A stretch of DNA of 64,000 nt from positions 372,001 through 436,000 of the forward strand of contig JAHDVF020001368.1 of NCBI GenBank assembly GCA_022606425.2, given 5' to 3'. The position numbers were made by a program, and so were the translations under genes. This document shows, in pieces, positions 53,110-62,644 of this stretch. Position 1 is the first letter of the stretch. Each line of letters starts with the position of its first letter. The notes beneath the pieces were generated by a model. It was not told where the DNA came from. It ran no database searches and was given only the letters and a program-made list of their open reading frames with translations. The DNA comes from Lepidostoma basale. Taxonomy: Eukaryota; Arthropoda; Insecta; Trichoptera; Lepidostomatidae.

Positions 53110-53330
53110 TAGAGATATTATACCCAACGAAAAGTTTCGCAGATCTTGCATAATTGATGACATAATGAGGTGCAGTAGGCAAAAATACGATTCTGGAGTG
53201 AGCAAATCGAGAGGATGGCTCCAGCAAGGTGTCTTAAGATCTTGATGCGCGAGATTCCAAAAGGCCATCGACCACCAAAGAGATGGGGAGAAAGCTGGAC
53301 GTCTTCATCACAGGAAAAAATTTGATATCC
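53110..53330 (+). pseudogene. RTE-G-like LINE 3' end
   Basis: Frames give DDIMRCSRQKYDFWSEQIE and MREIPKGHRPPKRWGESW, which parallel RMDTTRLPY...PRGRPPKRWKDSW at 33260. Two frame changes. Confidence 0.5.
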
Positions 53331-53346
53331 TATGCAAACACTGGCA

Positions 53347-53446
53347 TCAATCACACTGCCATCGATTCCCAGCGATGGCAGTGTGATTGTCACACTATCT
53401 TCGGTCTGGTGTAGAATTCTTGTGACAATAAAATGGCAATACATTA
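53347..53446 (+). mobile_element. SINE1 fragment
   Basis: GCGATGGCAGTGTGATTGTC, CACACTATCTTCGGTCTGG, TGTAGAATTCTTGTGAC. The 5' side is an inverted duplication of the CACACTGCCATCG block instead of the tRNA-like head. Confidence 0.6.
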
Positions 53447-53640
53447 AGGGTGCCTGTCTACCGGAGCGGAGCGAGGAAGTAATGCGGAGCGGAGTTGCGG
53501 ACTGTGTCTGTCCATAGACGCGGAGCTAGGTAGTGGAGCGGAGTTGTGGACTGTGTTATTCCATACTCAGAGCTAGGCCGCGAGTACGCGACGAGTCATT
53601 TGAGCTGCCAGCGGCGGGCGATTGGTTTAGTTCTACACGA
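53447..53640. mobile_element. GGAGCGGAG-repeat DNA element end
   Basis: TACCGGAGCGGAGCGAGGAA and GGAGCGGAGTTGCGGACTGT, repeated imperfectly as GGAGCGGAGTTGTGGACTGT 60 bases later. Subterminal GGAGCGG-type repeats are typical of some insect DNA transposon ends. No transposase or matching inverted end is present. Confidence 0.35.
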
Positions 53641-53715
53641 AATATCGCTGGCAGCAGTCCATTCTTTCTGCCTACCCTTTCGGGGAGACGGCGTGATGGT
53701 TAGCTAGTTAGTTAT
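53641..53715 (+). mobile_element. RTE-A/SINE3 3' end, isolated
   Basis: CAGTCCATTCTTTCTGCC, CTTTCGGGGAGACGGCG and TGATGGTTAGCTAGTTAG. Only the last 60 bases shared by RTE-A and SINE3 are present, so the parent cannot be decided. Confidence 0.6.
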
Positions 53716-54300
53716 AATGACAGAACCGAAGATCTACAATTATATGAAGAAGAATAAGAAGAAGTGTATAAGTCAAATTTCTCTCACTGTAGCCCTCGCA
53801 TGAAGTAGGTTATACCGAATGTGTAGCTTAACTCGTCGGCGTATAAACAGTCATTCGTGCAAGGCAAACATTCGCTGGCGGCCCTGTAAATAGCGGCTCT
53901 CACTCCCCTGCACGCGGACGGAGGCGGCTTGACTCCACGAGGCCTCACTCCACCGTAGTGCGCTCCAGTCGAGTGGCCGTACGTGCAACTACGTTATTGT
54001 TGCGGTCATGGAAAATTAATTATCAAAATACGAGATTGTTGCGCGTGGCGAAGCTCGAAATTGTCACTAATGCAAAAACTGTAACTGGGATATAAAGGAC
54101 AAGTGATTATTAAATATAACGATTGATGAAAACGTCAGTTTTTAGAAGGTTTATTCAATCATAGATCGTGACACGTCTTGCCTTGGTAAAGTTATCAAAT
54201 TTTCAAGTATGAACAAACATCCTAGAAAACAGACATCAGTATTAATTTCTTCTATGTTCGGCATAATTTGTGTTGTAGATGTTTTATTTGTCTTTTTCTT
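53716..54300. other. CpG-rich unique segment
   Basis: 53850-54060 contains many CG dinucleotides (CACGCGGACGGAGGCGGCTT, GAGTGGCCGTACGTGCAAC), unusual for the window, and matches no repeat here. It might be an internal promoter or enhancer of the host gene. There is no supported exon or TATA box. Confidence 0.25.
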
Positions 54301-54304
54301 TTTT

Positions 54305-54500
54305 CAAATCAAATCAGTTTATTTACTCAAAAGACATTACAAACAGCATAAATGTTTAAGGCATCGTAAGATATTATACACATACAACATAATACCAGGA
54401 ACGCATTTGTGATGGTTTGACATTAGGAAGACAAGATACTTTCCAAAGTCGAGAGTATTTGTCCGCTGAAAGTACTTTCACTAACATTTTATATACTTTG
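54305..54500 (-). pseudogene. LINE-J 3' terminus
   Basis: CAAATCAAATCAGTTTATTT, then CGCATTTGTGATGGTTTGAC and GTACTTTCACTAACATTTTA. About 195 bases. Confidence 0.6.
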
Positions 54501-54529
54501 TTTAGAACACTAACTTTAAAAAAAAATTA

Positions 54530-54585
54530 AATTAAATGTCAGACATGTTTCGGACAACCCGGTCCTTCCTTAGTGATATTATAAA
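54530..54585 (-). ncRNA. Hammerhead-like motif, family HHR-H
   Basis: Minus strand: AUCA, CUAAGGA (G to A at the third C-box base), extra A, stem II GGAC-CGGGUU-GUCC, GAAAC, AU, GUC, then UGACAU facing AUCA. Only one copy in the window. The C-box change should abolish or weaken cleavage. Confidence 0.4.
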
Positions 54586-54844
54586 GATATTTAAAATATT
54601 ATGAAATTGTTTACAAATATGATCAGTTTTGGCAGATGTTATAAAGATTTTATTTTGGAACGTTTATGCTTTTGTTATATTATTATATATTCATGTATTA
54701 ATAATTCAGGAGATAAATATATTAATTCTTAATTTATTAATACGAAATAAACAAATGAGAGAATGATTTTTGGGTTTATCAAAACACTGTTTCTTCTACT
54801 GATAAGTGTATTTTTGAGTATAGTTTTATTTATCAGTTTATTTA

Positions 54845-55085
54845 CTTATCTGGAATAGAGTGGAAAAAGTTTTATGAACAAAATTATGAAAGGATCACGC
54901 CATTGGTTTAGACATATGGAACGCATGGATGGAGAAAGCATACGTAAACACAGTGAATGGACCACGTATTCGAGGAAGACCGAGTAAAACATAGCAAGAT
55001 TAAATTAATCACATTTTATATTAATCACGTTAGAAGTCGGAAGATTAGACATGCTTATATTACTCGTTATATAAATATGAAGTAA
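54845..55085 (+). pseudogene. RTE-A LINE 3' end, degenerate
   Basis: ATGAAAGGATCACGCCATTG, TTTAGACATATGGAACGCAT, GTTAGAAGTCGG. The tail end is missing. Confidence 0.55.
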
Positions 55086-56020
55086 GCTACAGGGATATAA
55101 CAGTACGGTAATTGTGTTTTTATAACTCTTTGAATTTTTTAAAGTTTTAATCCTAGGGATTCGTTTTCAACAAAGTCCATTAACAACTTTGCTTGTTCTT
55201 GGGATGCAATTTGGGCATTTTTAATGGGAAAGTTTCCCTTTTTTTCTACATTTTTGTATACAACTATTTATTTTAATCAAATTGCTGTACAAAAAGGTTC
55301 AACTATTTATTCTCATGAATGTGATATGTACCTAGTCAAAGCCAGCGGGAGATATTTTTTTCACTTGTCATCGCCAGGAAACGCACCCGGGACCCACAAT
55401 ATTGCAGTCATAGCTGTTTCCACTCTGCCACGAAAGCCGTCAGTATTTGTTTGTATATATTCAAATGCCGGGTGTTACAATTAATTTTGCTGTAAATTTT
55501 AATATTTTGGATGATATTGTTTGTAAACAAAATATATATTGAAAAAACAATCCGTTTATACAAGCAGTTGTTAATAACATCGGCCTGGAGGGGTGGAGGG
55601 TGGAAGGTGGAGGGGATGAAGAAGGAAATTCAATTTGTCCAGTTTACCCGACGAACCAATTAAAACTATTCCCAGACCGCTAAGCAAATTGGACCGTCGC
55701 TAAATAACCAACTCATTTACTCGTTTTATATTTGGCTTTAGCCCAGCTTGGCCAGGAATTGAATTATATCCGAATTTGTATACAAAGATGTCTCGTAGCT
55801 CAATCGAATTAATGTTTAATTATTCCACAAACTAAGATTCATAATGAAATCTTTCATTATAAAGGTGAGTACGTCGATTACTCGTTTGTAAAACAACATG
55901 ATTTGTATTTAAAACGAACGAAAACGTCTGTATTCTAGAAATTTTATTATAATTTATATGATTGGCATGTTTCGCCTGACTAAGATATTTTACAACGTTT
56001 TTTTTTATTTGTAATAATTA
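55086..56020. other. Mostly unique intron segment
   Basis: Contains a decayed SINE1 head on the minus strand at 55340-55445 (CATCGCCAGGAAACGCACCC, GTTTCCACTCTGCCACG) and an HHR-D half-site at 55920-55980 (GGCATGTTTCGCCTGAC). 55560-55830 is repeat-free. Confidence 0.35.
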
Positions 56021-56023
56021 TCA

Positions 56024-56255
56024 AATCAAATCAAATCAGTTCACTTCATCAATAGACATTACAGAATTAATTTTTAATGCTTCTACTGAGAACAGGTAAA
56101 GTAATACAGTTTACTACCAGAATCGCATAAGAGATGGTTCGACATTAGAAAGACACGATACTCTCCAGAATTAAAAGTATTTGCCTTCTGAACATACTTT
56201 CACTTATATGAAAGACGTCGATCTCCAAGGAAACCGCGTTCAGCAGATTCATTAT
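56024..56255 (-). pseudogene. LINE-J 3' terminus
   Basis: AAATCAAATCAAATCAGTTC, GAGAACAGGTAAAGTAATAC, CTTTCACTTATATGAAAGAC and ACCGCGTTCAGCAGATTCAT. 5'-truncated at 230 bases. Confidence 0.65.
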
Positions 56256-56346
56256 TTAAAATGGTGTTATCAAAATGTAATTCCGTTTTCTTTATAAAAT
56301 GGATTAAGTTTGACTTAATTAAGGTTTATGGTTTCGACCTATTCTA

Positions 56347-57215
56347 TTAGGTCCTTACATATGAAATTGGCGTTTTGCCGTACTGGCAGCTTTGATCTCA
56401 AATATCTTCTCTTTAGTTAGGAACTCCAAATTCAAATTTATACAGCTATTTACTCAAGTATTTGTGTTTCGAAAATTATAATTCATAATAATTATTATGA
56501 TTATGATTATTTATATTAAATTATAATGCACAATAATTAAGGGATTTTGAATCGAATCATTACCTGCGATGAAAAGTGGATCCTGTATGATCATCGGAAG
56601 CGCTCATCGCAATGGCTGAACCCTGCCGAACCAGCCAAACCATGCCCCAAGCGAAAATTGACTCAAAAAAAGTTACTTGTGAGCGTTTGGTGGACTAGTG
56701 CTGGTGTCGTTCACTACAGCTTTCTTAAATCTGGCCAGACGATTACGGCAGATCTCTATTATCAGCAACTGCAAACCACGATGGAAAAGCTAGCTGCTAA
56801 ACAACCGAGGCTGGCTAATCGCTCTAGGCCACTGCTGCTTCATGATAACGCTAGACCACACACTGCACAACAGACGGCTACCAAATTAGAAGAGCTTCAA
56901 TTGGAATGTCTAAGACATCCACCGTACTCTCCGGACCTTGCCCCAACAGATTACTATTTTTTTCGAAATTTGGATAACTTCTTGCAAGGGAAAAAATTCA
57001 ACTCCGATGGGGCAGTCCAAACCGACTTCAAAGATTTTATTGATTCCCGTCCGAATGGTTTTTTTATTAAAGGGATCGATGAACTACCTATGAGATGGCA
57101 AAAGTGCATAGATAGCAATGGTACATACTTTGATTGAATAAATATATTATATTTAAAAAAAATCAACTTTATGTTCCTCCCATACAAAACGCCAATTTCA
57201 TATGTAAGGGCCTAA
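56347..57215 (+). mobile_element. Mariner element, internally deleted, 869 bp
   Basis: 31-bp terminal inverted repeats TTAGGTCCTTACATATGAAA... and ...TTTCATATGTAAGGGCCTAA differ at one position. They are flanked by the TA target dinucleotide (56345-56346 and 57216-57217). A full mariner is about 1.3 kb, so roughly 430 bp are missing, all from the 5' half of the transposase gene. The high terminal-repeat identity suggests a recent insertion. Such a copy could still be moved in trans. Confidence 0.9.
56541..57137 (+). pseudogene. Mariner transposase, N-terminally deleted
   Basis: A clean frame of 198 codons keeps the whole catalytic triad: TCDEKW (first D), LLLHDNARPHT (second D) and YSPDLAPTDYYFF (third D), with 34 residues between the second and third, i.e. 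the D,D34D signature of mariner. WLNPAEPAKPCPKRKLTQKK and VSVWWTSAGVVHYSFL are standard blocks. The paired helix-turn-helix DNA-binding half (about 150 residues) is gone, so it cannot bind its ends. By memory the sequence resembles the cecropia/Bmmar-type subfamily; this is not checked. Confidence 0.88.
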
Positions 57216-57234
57216 TATTTCTGTCGCTGCTATT

Positions 57235-57330
57235 TCCTGATGATGCATGAGACCAGAAGGTGAAAGCGAGCTAACGAAACCGGTCGAAGCCTTAAACCTA
57301 AGTGTAATTAAACTATATATGTATTAAACG
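57235..57330 (+). repeat. HHR-F motif
   Basis: CAGAAGG, U, GAAAGC-GA-GCUAAC, GAAACCGGUC, GAAGCC. A decayed core followed by TTAAACCTAAGTGTAATTAA. Confidence 0.4.
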
Positions 57331-57551
57331 TGAAATTTTCATTTTTCAAGTGGACGAGTTTAAAATCGCTTTTAATAAGACAAAACAAAGTTTTTTTTAC
57401 AAAACTTTATATAAATAGTAATATAATATAGAATTGTTCATTGTTTCTTGAACACGGATGTAAAACTTAATATTGTATAATTTATTCGAATGAACAACTG
57501 ATTATGTTTTTCTTATTTCTTACAGTTTAAATAAAACATCATAGGTATACA

Positions 57552-57751
57552 AATGATTTTACTGAAATCTCTTGATGGAAGTTCATTTTAAATAATAATT
57601 AAATAAAACGATGTTTTTTAACTACTTCCACTTTTGTCTTTATTTAGACAGTGACCGGTTTCGCCAGGCTCGACAGACTGGCGAAACCGGTCGCTGTCTA
57701 AATAAAGACAAAAGTGGAAGTAGTTAAAAAACATCGTTTTATTTAATTATT
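57552..57751 (-). mobile_element. HHR-G fold-back retroposon, 200 bp, 14-bp target duplication
   Basis: Flanked by ATCATAGGTATACA at 57538-57551 and 57752-57765 (perfect). Two arms of about 75 bp (57593-57667 and 57678-57752) differ by one base and meet at a 10-base loop. Each arm has GACCGGTTTCGCCAG or its complement. A 40-base tail (GATTTTACTGAAATCTCTTG, then GAAGTTCATTTT) lies at one end only and recurs at 15055-15100 and, inverted, after HHR-F copies. CUGUCGA sits in the loop, so the hammerhead core is scrambled by the inversion. The perfect long duplication and near-identical arms mark a recent retroposition. Confidence 0.8.
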
Positions 57752-57764
57752 ATCATAGGTATAC

Positions 57765-58185
57765 ATAAACCCTGACCCTGAAAGTGCACACTATGATCCG
57801 GTTGGAAACATTCGAGATGTGGTTGCACAGGAGAATGCTTCGCATACCGTTGACAGATTTCGTCAGCAATTTGGAGGTTTTGAGGAGAGCCAATTGTAGT
57901 AGACAACTGCTAAAGGACGTTAAGGTCCGTAAGATTTCATATCTTTGTCACATTATGCGGGAAGATAAATACAGTTTGCTCCAACTAATACTGATGGGAA
58001 AAATTGAGGGGCAGCGTGGTCCTGGTAGAAGGCAAACGTCTTGGCTGTGCAACATAAGAGAATGGACCGGGATGAGACATGTGGGGGAGCTGTTCCGGGT
58101 TGCACAAGATAGAGAAGCCTTCGCCGGAGTGATTGTCACGTCAGGGAGACCTGATACGACACGCGAAGAAGATACATAAACTGAA
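57765..58185 (+). pseudogene. RTE-D LINE C-terminus
   Basis: A 131-codon frame (57784-58179) encodes [40 protein letters not shown] and [21 protein letters not shown] blocks. This is a well-known C-terminal region of LINE endonuclease/reverse transcriptases (FEMWCYRRMLRI, GHIMRxxKY, NIREWTG). It ends 26 bases from the Pde6 exon, within its downstream intron. Confidence 0.75.
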
Positions 58186-58210
58186 GGGAAATGTGTAAAA
58201 AGGAACTCAC

Positions 58211-58456
58211 CATTAGTCTTGTTGATAATTTGCGCCACGCCGATGACGTCTCCCTCGTAGTTACAGATTGGCATGCACAGGATGAGGTCCGTCTTATAGC
58301 CGGTGCGAAGATCGATCTCGCAGTTGAAGCGCGGGTCCTCGTACGCATTCCTGATGTTGATAGTCTCCTTGGACTGGGCCACAGAGCCTGCTATGCCCAC
58401 CCCAAAAGGAATGCGGATCTCCTCCACTTTAGCTCGGCTGATAGCATCATCAAGTT
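58211..58456 (-). CDS. Pde6: Pde6-like phosphodiesterase, GAF-A exon
   Basis: A 246-bp exon between CTTCCACAG and ATG-GTGAGT. It starts with two bases of a split codon, encodes [60 protein letters not shown] and [20 protein letters not shown], and ends after N plus one base (phase 1). GIAGxVA, NIxxAYxDPRF and GYKTxxxLCMPI are the GAF-A hallmark of PDE5/6/11 enzymes, where cGMP binding regulates the catalytic domain. NK of the NKFDE-type motif is in the last codons; its F and D come 34 kb downstream. The GAF-A beginning (HADRGSLF-type block) should lie in an exon further right and was not found. Confidence 0.93.
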
Positions 58457-58519
58457 CTGTGGAAGAAATTTTTTATTTAGTCAATTTTATAAATAATGAA
58501 AATAAAATACGACCGAAAT

Positions 58520-58995
58520 TTTCCATTCTAATATATCTTATAACTAAGGAACTTGGCAATGCGTTAGAAGCCTCCCACCTTAGTGGAATTAAAGGATCTT
58601 CATATAACATTAACTACCTTACCCCAACCATACAAATTTACAAACAAACAAAACAAATGGACATATCAGACCTGACCAAATATGAGACCTTTAAAATTGT
58701 ACACAGAGTGACCATGGAAAAGACAACAGACAGCAGCTACAAATTAACTAAAAATTCAGACGTATACAAACACTGGACCAGGAACTGTGACAGATATCAC
58801 TTACCGACTGCACGAACTAAGACAGGACAATCAAGGATATTGAACAATGGACTGAAACTTAACAATCAACTACCAAAAGACACAAGGAATCTCACAACAA
58901 CCCAATATAAAAAATATTTGAAACAATACATAATTAATAGTAAGATCTAAAAATGTATCCATATAACCCAATTGGGTTTTAAAAAAAAAAAAAAA
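58520..58995 (+). pseudogene. LINE-G 3' end with poly(A)
   Basis: The coherent part of a long frame (58510-58950) encodes TKELGNALEASHLSGIKG, KYETFKIVHRVTMEKTTDSS, RDRYHLPTARTKTGQSRI-like and NNQLPKDTRNLTTTQYKKY. It ends at a natural stop and is followed by CCCAATTGGGTTTT and a run of A (58980-58996). It lies 60 bases upstream of the Pde6 exon (in gene direction) with an apparently intact acceptor. Confidence 0.75.
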
Positions 58996-59303
58996 ACAAT
59001 GAACTTCTATCGAGAAATCTATCAACAATAATATTTTTTTTAGTTATTTACTTAAAATAAAATATACACATATCACACCACGTCTATTTTTTTATTCGCC
59101 TTCACTGTGTATTGTAGATTCACACATTATAATAGCTTCATATTTTCACTACTCTAAATTATTATTTTCCATGACATGTTTCACATTCTTTTCATCCTTC
59201 TTTTATCCATTTTGAACTGAGTGCACCAAAAAAAGTATCTATCTATATATATATCCGAAACAAGTCTACAAGAATGATATTAAAGTTTTGTGAAAAATGT
59301 TAT

Positions 59304-59966
59304 AAACTGTTATTGAATAAACTTTGTTTTTTGTATCACAATTGTATTTTATTTTACGCGACAGCTGTTTCATCAACTTATGTTGACATCATCAGGTATT
59401 ACAATAATATATCAAATGTCAAATTTTCGAAATTTTTCGAATCTTTATGTTCCTATGTCAATTTGAATCATTTCTTTGATATATTTTAGAGTTCTTGCTG
59501 AAATTGAGTTAGGTACCTAAATATTTTGATTAAAATAACAGTTAGTTACTATTTATAAGAGAAAATACTAAAGGTGGAAAATATAATAATAAAATAATAA
59601 CAATAATAACAATAATAATAAAACAATAATTAGAAGGAACAATTACACATAGTATAGAGTCAAAAACGATTAAACAAAATAAATTAAACGATAAACAAAA
59701 CAGGAAGTACATAGATTACATTAATAGGAAATGTGGCAAAAGTTGATTCCTAACTCAATTTCGGCAAGCACTCCAAAATTATATCAAATAAATTATTCAA
59801 ATTGACATAGGAACAAACACACATAAAGATTCGAAAAATTACGAAAATTTTACATTTGGTATATTATTGTAGCATCTGATGATATCAACATAGGTTCATG
59901 AAACAGCTGACGCGTAAAATAATATACAATTGTGATACAAAAAACAAGTTTATTAATTAACAGTTT
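59304..59966. repeat. HHR-C fold-back, 663 bp
   Basis: The left arm (59304-59513: AAACTGTTATTGAATAAACT, TGTATCACAATTG, ... AATTGAGTTAGG) and right arm (59748-59966) are inverted copies at about 85 percent identity by eye, separated by 234 bases of A/AAT-rich sequence. Left-arm core on the minus strand (59359-59395): CUGAUGA, extra U, GUCAAC-AUAA-GUUGAU, GAAAC, AGCU, GUC; stem I is weakened (GCGU). The right-arm core is more decayed (GAUGAUAUCAAC, UGAAACAGCUGAC). Older than the 31321 copy. Confidence 0.65.
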
Positions 59967-60486
59967 AAACGGTAAAGATATCATAGTATTTCGGCCAAAA
60001 CAATGGACTTTTGAAAAATTGTAGTTTTTGGAACAATTTTTTCTTTACGATTTTTAACAGTTATTCACGCTTATTCAGAACTTTAATAACTCTTATATAC
60101 ATATTCATGATAAAGATTGGTTTGGTCATGGTTTCCACGATGATCGGTTTTTGCGACATGCAGTTTTTTACGCCTATCTTTTCATAATCCGATATGGATT
60201 TTTTTAAACATCGAAATACAAGCTAGGTATATGATAAAAATCATTTATCACACATTTGTATAAGACACCTATTTCTATCGAATATATTAAACTTACATTA
60301 TTAATTGTCTCGCCTTTATTATATACACATTCAAAATATAAACATAATTGTTAAGATTCGTCTTAGAAAGGTTTTCAGGGTTTTTGGTTCCCTAAAGATA
60401 AAAACAACATATGACTACTCGTATATACAAGCTTTATATTTTGATTTTGATTTTGTCATTTCCTTATTTCCATCAGTTTTTTTAAG

Positions 60487-61007
60487 GAAGTGACATTTTT
60501 GTAACTGTGAAAACAGATGACGGCTCCTCTATATACTCGTATGTGAGTTGCGAAAAATTAACAAGTGTTGTGAAATCACAAGGTTAGTTTAAATATTTTT
60601 CTACAAGTACATTATTTGATATTTTTTCACTGATTTTGTTTCTTTTAATATTGTAGTAACTAGTATGTTTCTGTTTTAAGTACTGTTATAAATTTAATTT
60701 TAAAAAATCTTAATCCACAATTCCAGGAATGTTTTTTAAATTGTATGAATTGTTGATTATCGGAGATGACTGCTATTTAGATGTAATGTTAAAAGCTTCA
60801 CAAGAATTATTAAACAATTTGAGAATTTTCTCTTTCGGAATCAAATGTTCCGAAACTCCTCCGTTGAGATGTAATGTAATAGTGTTCCATGCGCGTCAGG
60901 ATACCCAACAGGGAAATGTCCATTGGAAACAACATGAAATGAAGAATGAAATAAATTATTATTTTACTAATATTATATTTTACATAAAAACAATGTTTCA
61001 AATTTAA
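60487..61007 (+). other. Candidate two-exon coding fragment, unknown
   Basis: 60487-60582 (open frame with VKTDDGSSIYSYVSCEKLT) ends AATCACAAG-GTTAGT, a fair donor. After 144 bases ATTCCAG-GAATG is an acceptor, and 60727-61007 continues in frame as MFFKLYELLIIGDDCYLDVM, LKASQELLNNLRIFSFGIKC and CNVIVFHARQDTQQGNVHW to a stop. Composition and amino acid use look more protein-like than surrounding frames, but I recognise no domain and no start. It would lie on the strand opposite Pde6. Confidence 0.2.
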
Positions 61008-61599
61008 ACATTCAATAATAATATGTTAAAATAGCATAGTGTTTCGCCAAAACAATTTATTATATAATATGATAAATATAAAGTCAAAGTGGAAAAAAGA
61101 ATAATCTATCTTTTTTTAATAACTTTTTGAAAACATTGTATTTTCACAACAATTTTATTGCACCATTTTAGATTCATGTTTAAGGACACCGACTTCTCTT
61201 CTTCAATGTATGAATTAATGAATTTCAAAAGTCAAATAAAAGAGAGTCATCAACTAAAAATATACTAAATGATGAGTGAAAAAGTGGAGAAGACGACATT
61301 TTATTTTAAGGCAGGGTAAATTGTTGTTTTTGTTAGAATTATGTGACAGGGAAACATATCAATTATGTGATAAGAAGTTAAGTTTACTCGTTTTTTTATA
61401 ATTTGTTCGTGGTTCTTAATGGCCTAGTAAAAAAATTATAGATTATTTAAAGTTTTATTTCTACTATTATTGTGTACAATTTCAACCCCGTTATCTTTGT
61501 TGATCGAGTGTTATATTTCTTTATTTATTTTATTTTTTACTAAAAAATTATCAAATATTGTTTCTTTAAAAATGATATTAAACTCCATATTAAATAATC

Positions 61600-61735
61600 A
61601 TTATTATATTTTATGGGAATGACATATTTTACCTTGCTAATATATTGCCTAAGAAAGACGAAACATGTCTTTCCCATAAAATATACACAAAAACTTCTAG
61701 AAAACGAACACTTTCATCCTAATTTATTATTTACC
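61600..61735. repeat. HHR-D fold-back, decayed
   Basis: TTATTATATTTTATGGGAAT and CTTTCCCATAAAATATAC are the arms. The core on the plus strand is TTGCCTAAGAAAGACGAAAC followed by ATGTC, with stem II and C-box damaged. Confidence 0.45.
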
Positions 61736-61991
61736 AATTTATCTCTCAACTTTTTATAAAGTGTAAGCGTACATCATTTCGTAATATAATGTAAAGAACC
61801 CTCATTTATAGAAATTCCAATTATTTATGATTAACCATTTTTCAAATCAAAATCATCACAATTAAAACAAGATTATCTAAAAATTATATAAACGAGGATG
61901 ATTGTTTTATTATTTAAGTATTAACAGTGTAGTATTCAAAGAAATTATATAAAAAATTATTTCAACATGTTGTGAAATTATTATTTTTTAC

Positions 61992-62076
61992 CTGTGAGAT
62001 GTGACGGATCGCAGTTTGATGTCCGAGAATTTAGTTTATTTATAATGTCATTACCCGTCAGTGATTTGTTTTCCAT
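61992..62076 (-). CDS. Candidate first coding exon (possibly Pde6)
   Basis: The minus strand has an ATG at 62076 followed by 28 sense codons, MENKSLTGNDIINKLNSRTS then NCDPSHLT, and a strong donor ACAG-GTAAAA (phase 1). The frame stays open upstream to about 62140, where a TGA closes it. Codon composition is protein-like compared with neighbouring frames. Pde6 N-termini are poorly conserved, so homology cannot be judged. At least one more exon, carrying the start of GAF-A, would be needed before 58456 (which enters in phase 2), so direct splicing is excluded. Confidence 0.3.
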
Positions 62077-62199
62077 GTACGTGCAAGAACCTCCTGCATC
62101 AAATTCACGATCTTTACACCAGGTTAGACCAACTCACAACGCTTATTAAAAAATTAAATAAAATTGTTGTTACAAAAATACTTCTTCTGTCGCCACGTA

Positions 62200-62510
62200 C
62201 AGAAACACACTTCCGAATGTAACATAAAGTACTAATATCTATGCGCCGGCTCTGCTAGTGTCGGCCCCCTCTTATTTTATTTTTTCCAAAATGCAGGACC
62301 AGCTTGCTTCTAGTGACGTCGGCAATAAGCGCAATCAAACAGGTCAAAATGGCCGCTCGGATTTTGACAGTGGAAAGAAGTAAATACTCCAAATATTCGA
62401 GAATATTCAGCCTCCTTAACGGTGAACTTATTATTGTGTTCCTTATGGATGCGTTCTTCCAAATCAACGACTTCTGATTTATACAGGTATGTTTATAATG
62501 TTATATTATG
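62200..62510. promoter_or_regulatory. Possible promoter-like region
   Basis: Unlike the surroundings it is GC-balanced, with GTGACGTCGGC (CRE-like half) and CAAAATGGCCGC (YY1-like). It lies upstream, in minus-strand sense, of the candidate first exon at 62076. On the plus strand ACAGGTATGT at 62484 looks like a splice donor, so a plus-strand exon is an alternative reading. Weak evidence. Confidence 0.2.
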
Positions 62511-62644
62511 TATATAAAAAAATATTTGAATAACTTGATTGCGCCATAATTTATATCACTCAGATATATGCTGTAAACCCATATTTTTCATATTTCATAA
62601 CCAAACTAAAACCTTGTTTGTAAATTTGTTTTATTATATTATTC

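Noticed and set aside
58457..61991. Missing GAF-A 5' exon of Pde6 (HADRGSLF-type block)
   Set aside because: No frame with flanking AG and GT signals showed such residues; the minus frame 61001-60810 has no GAF features.
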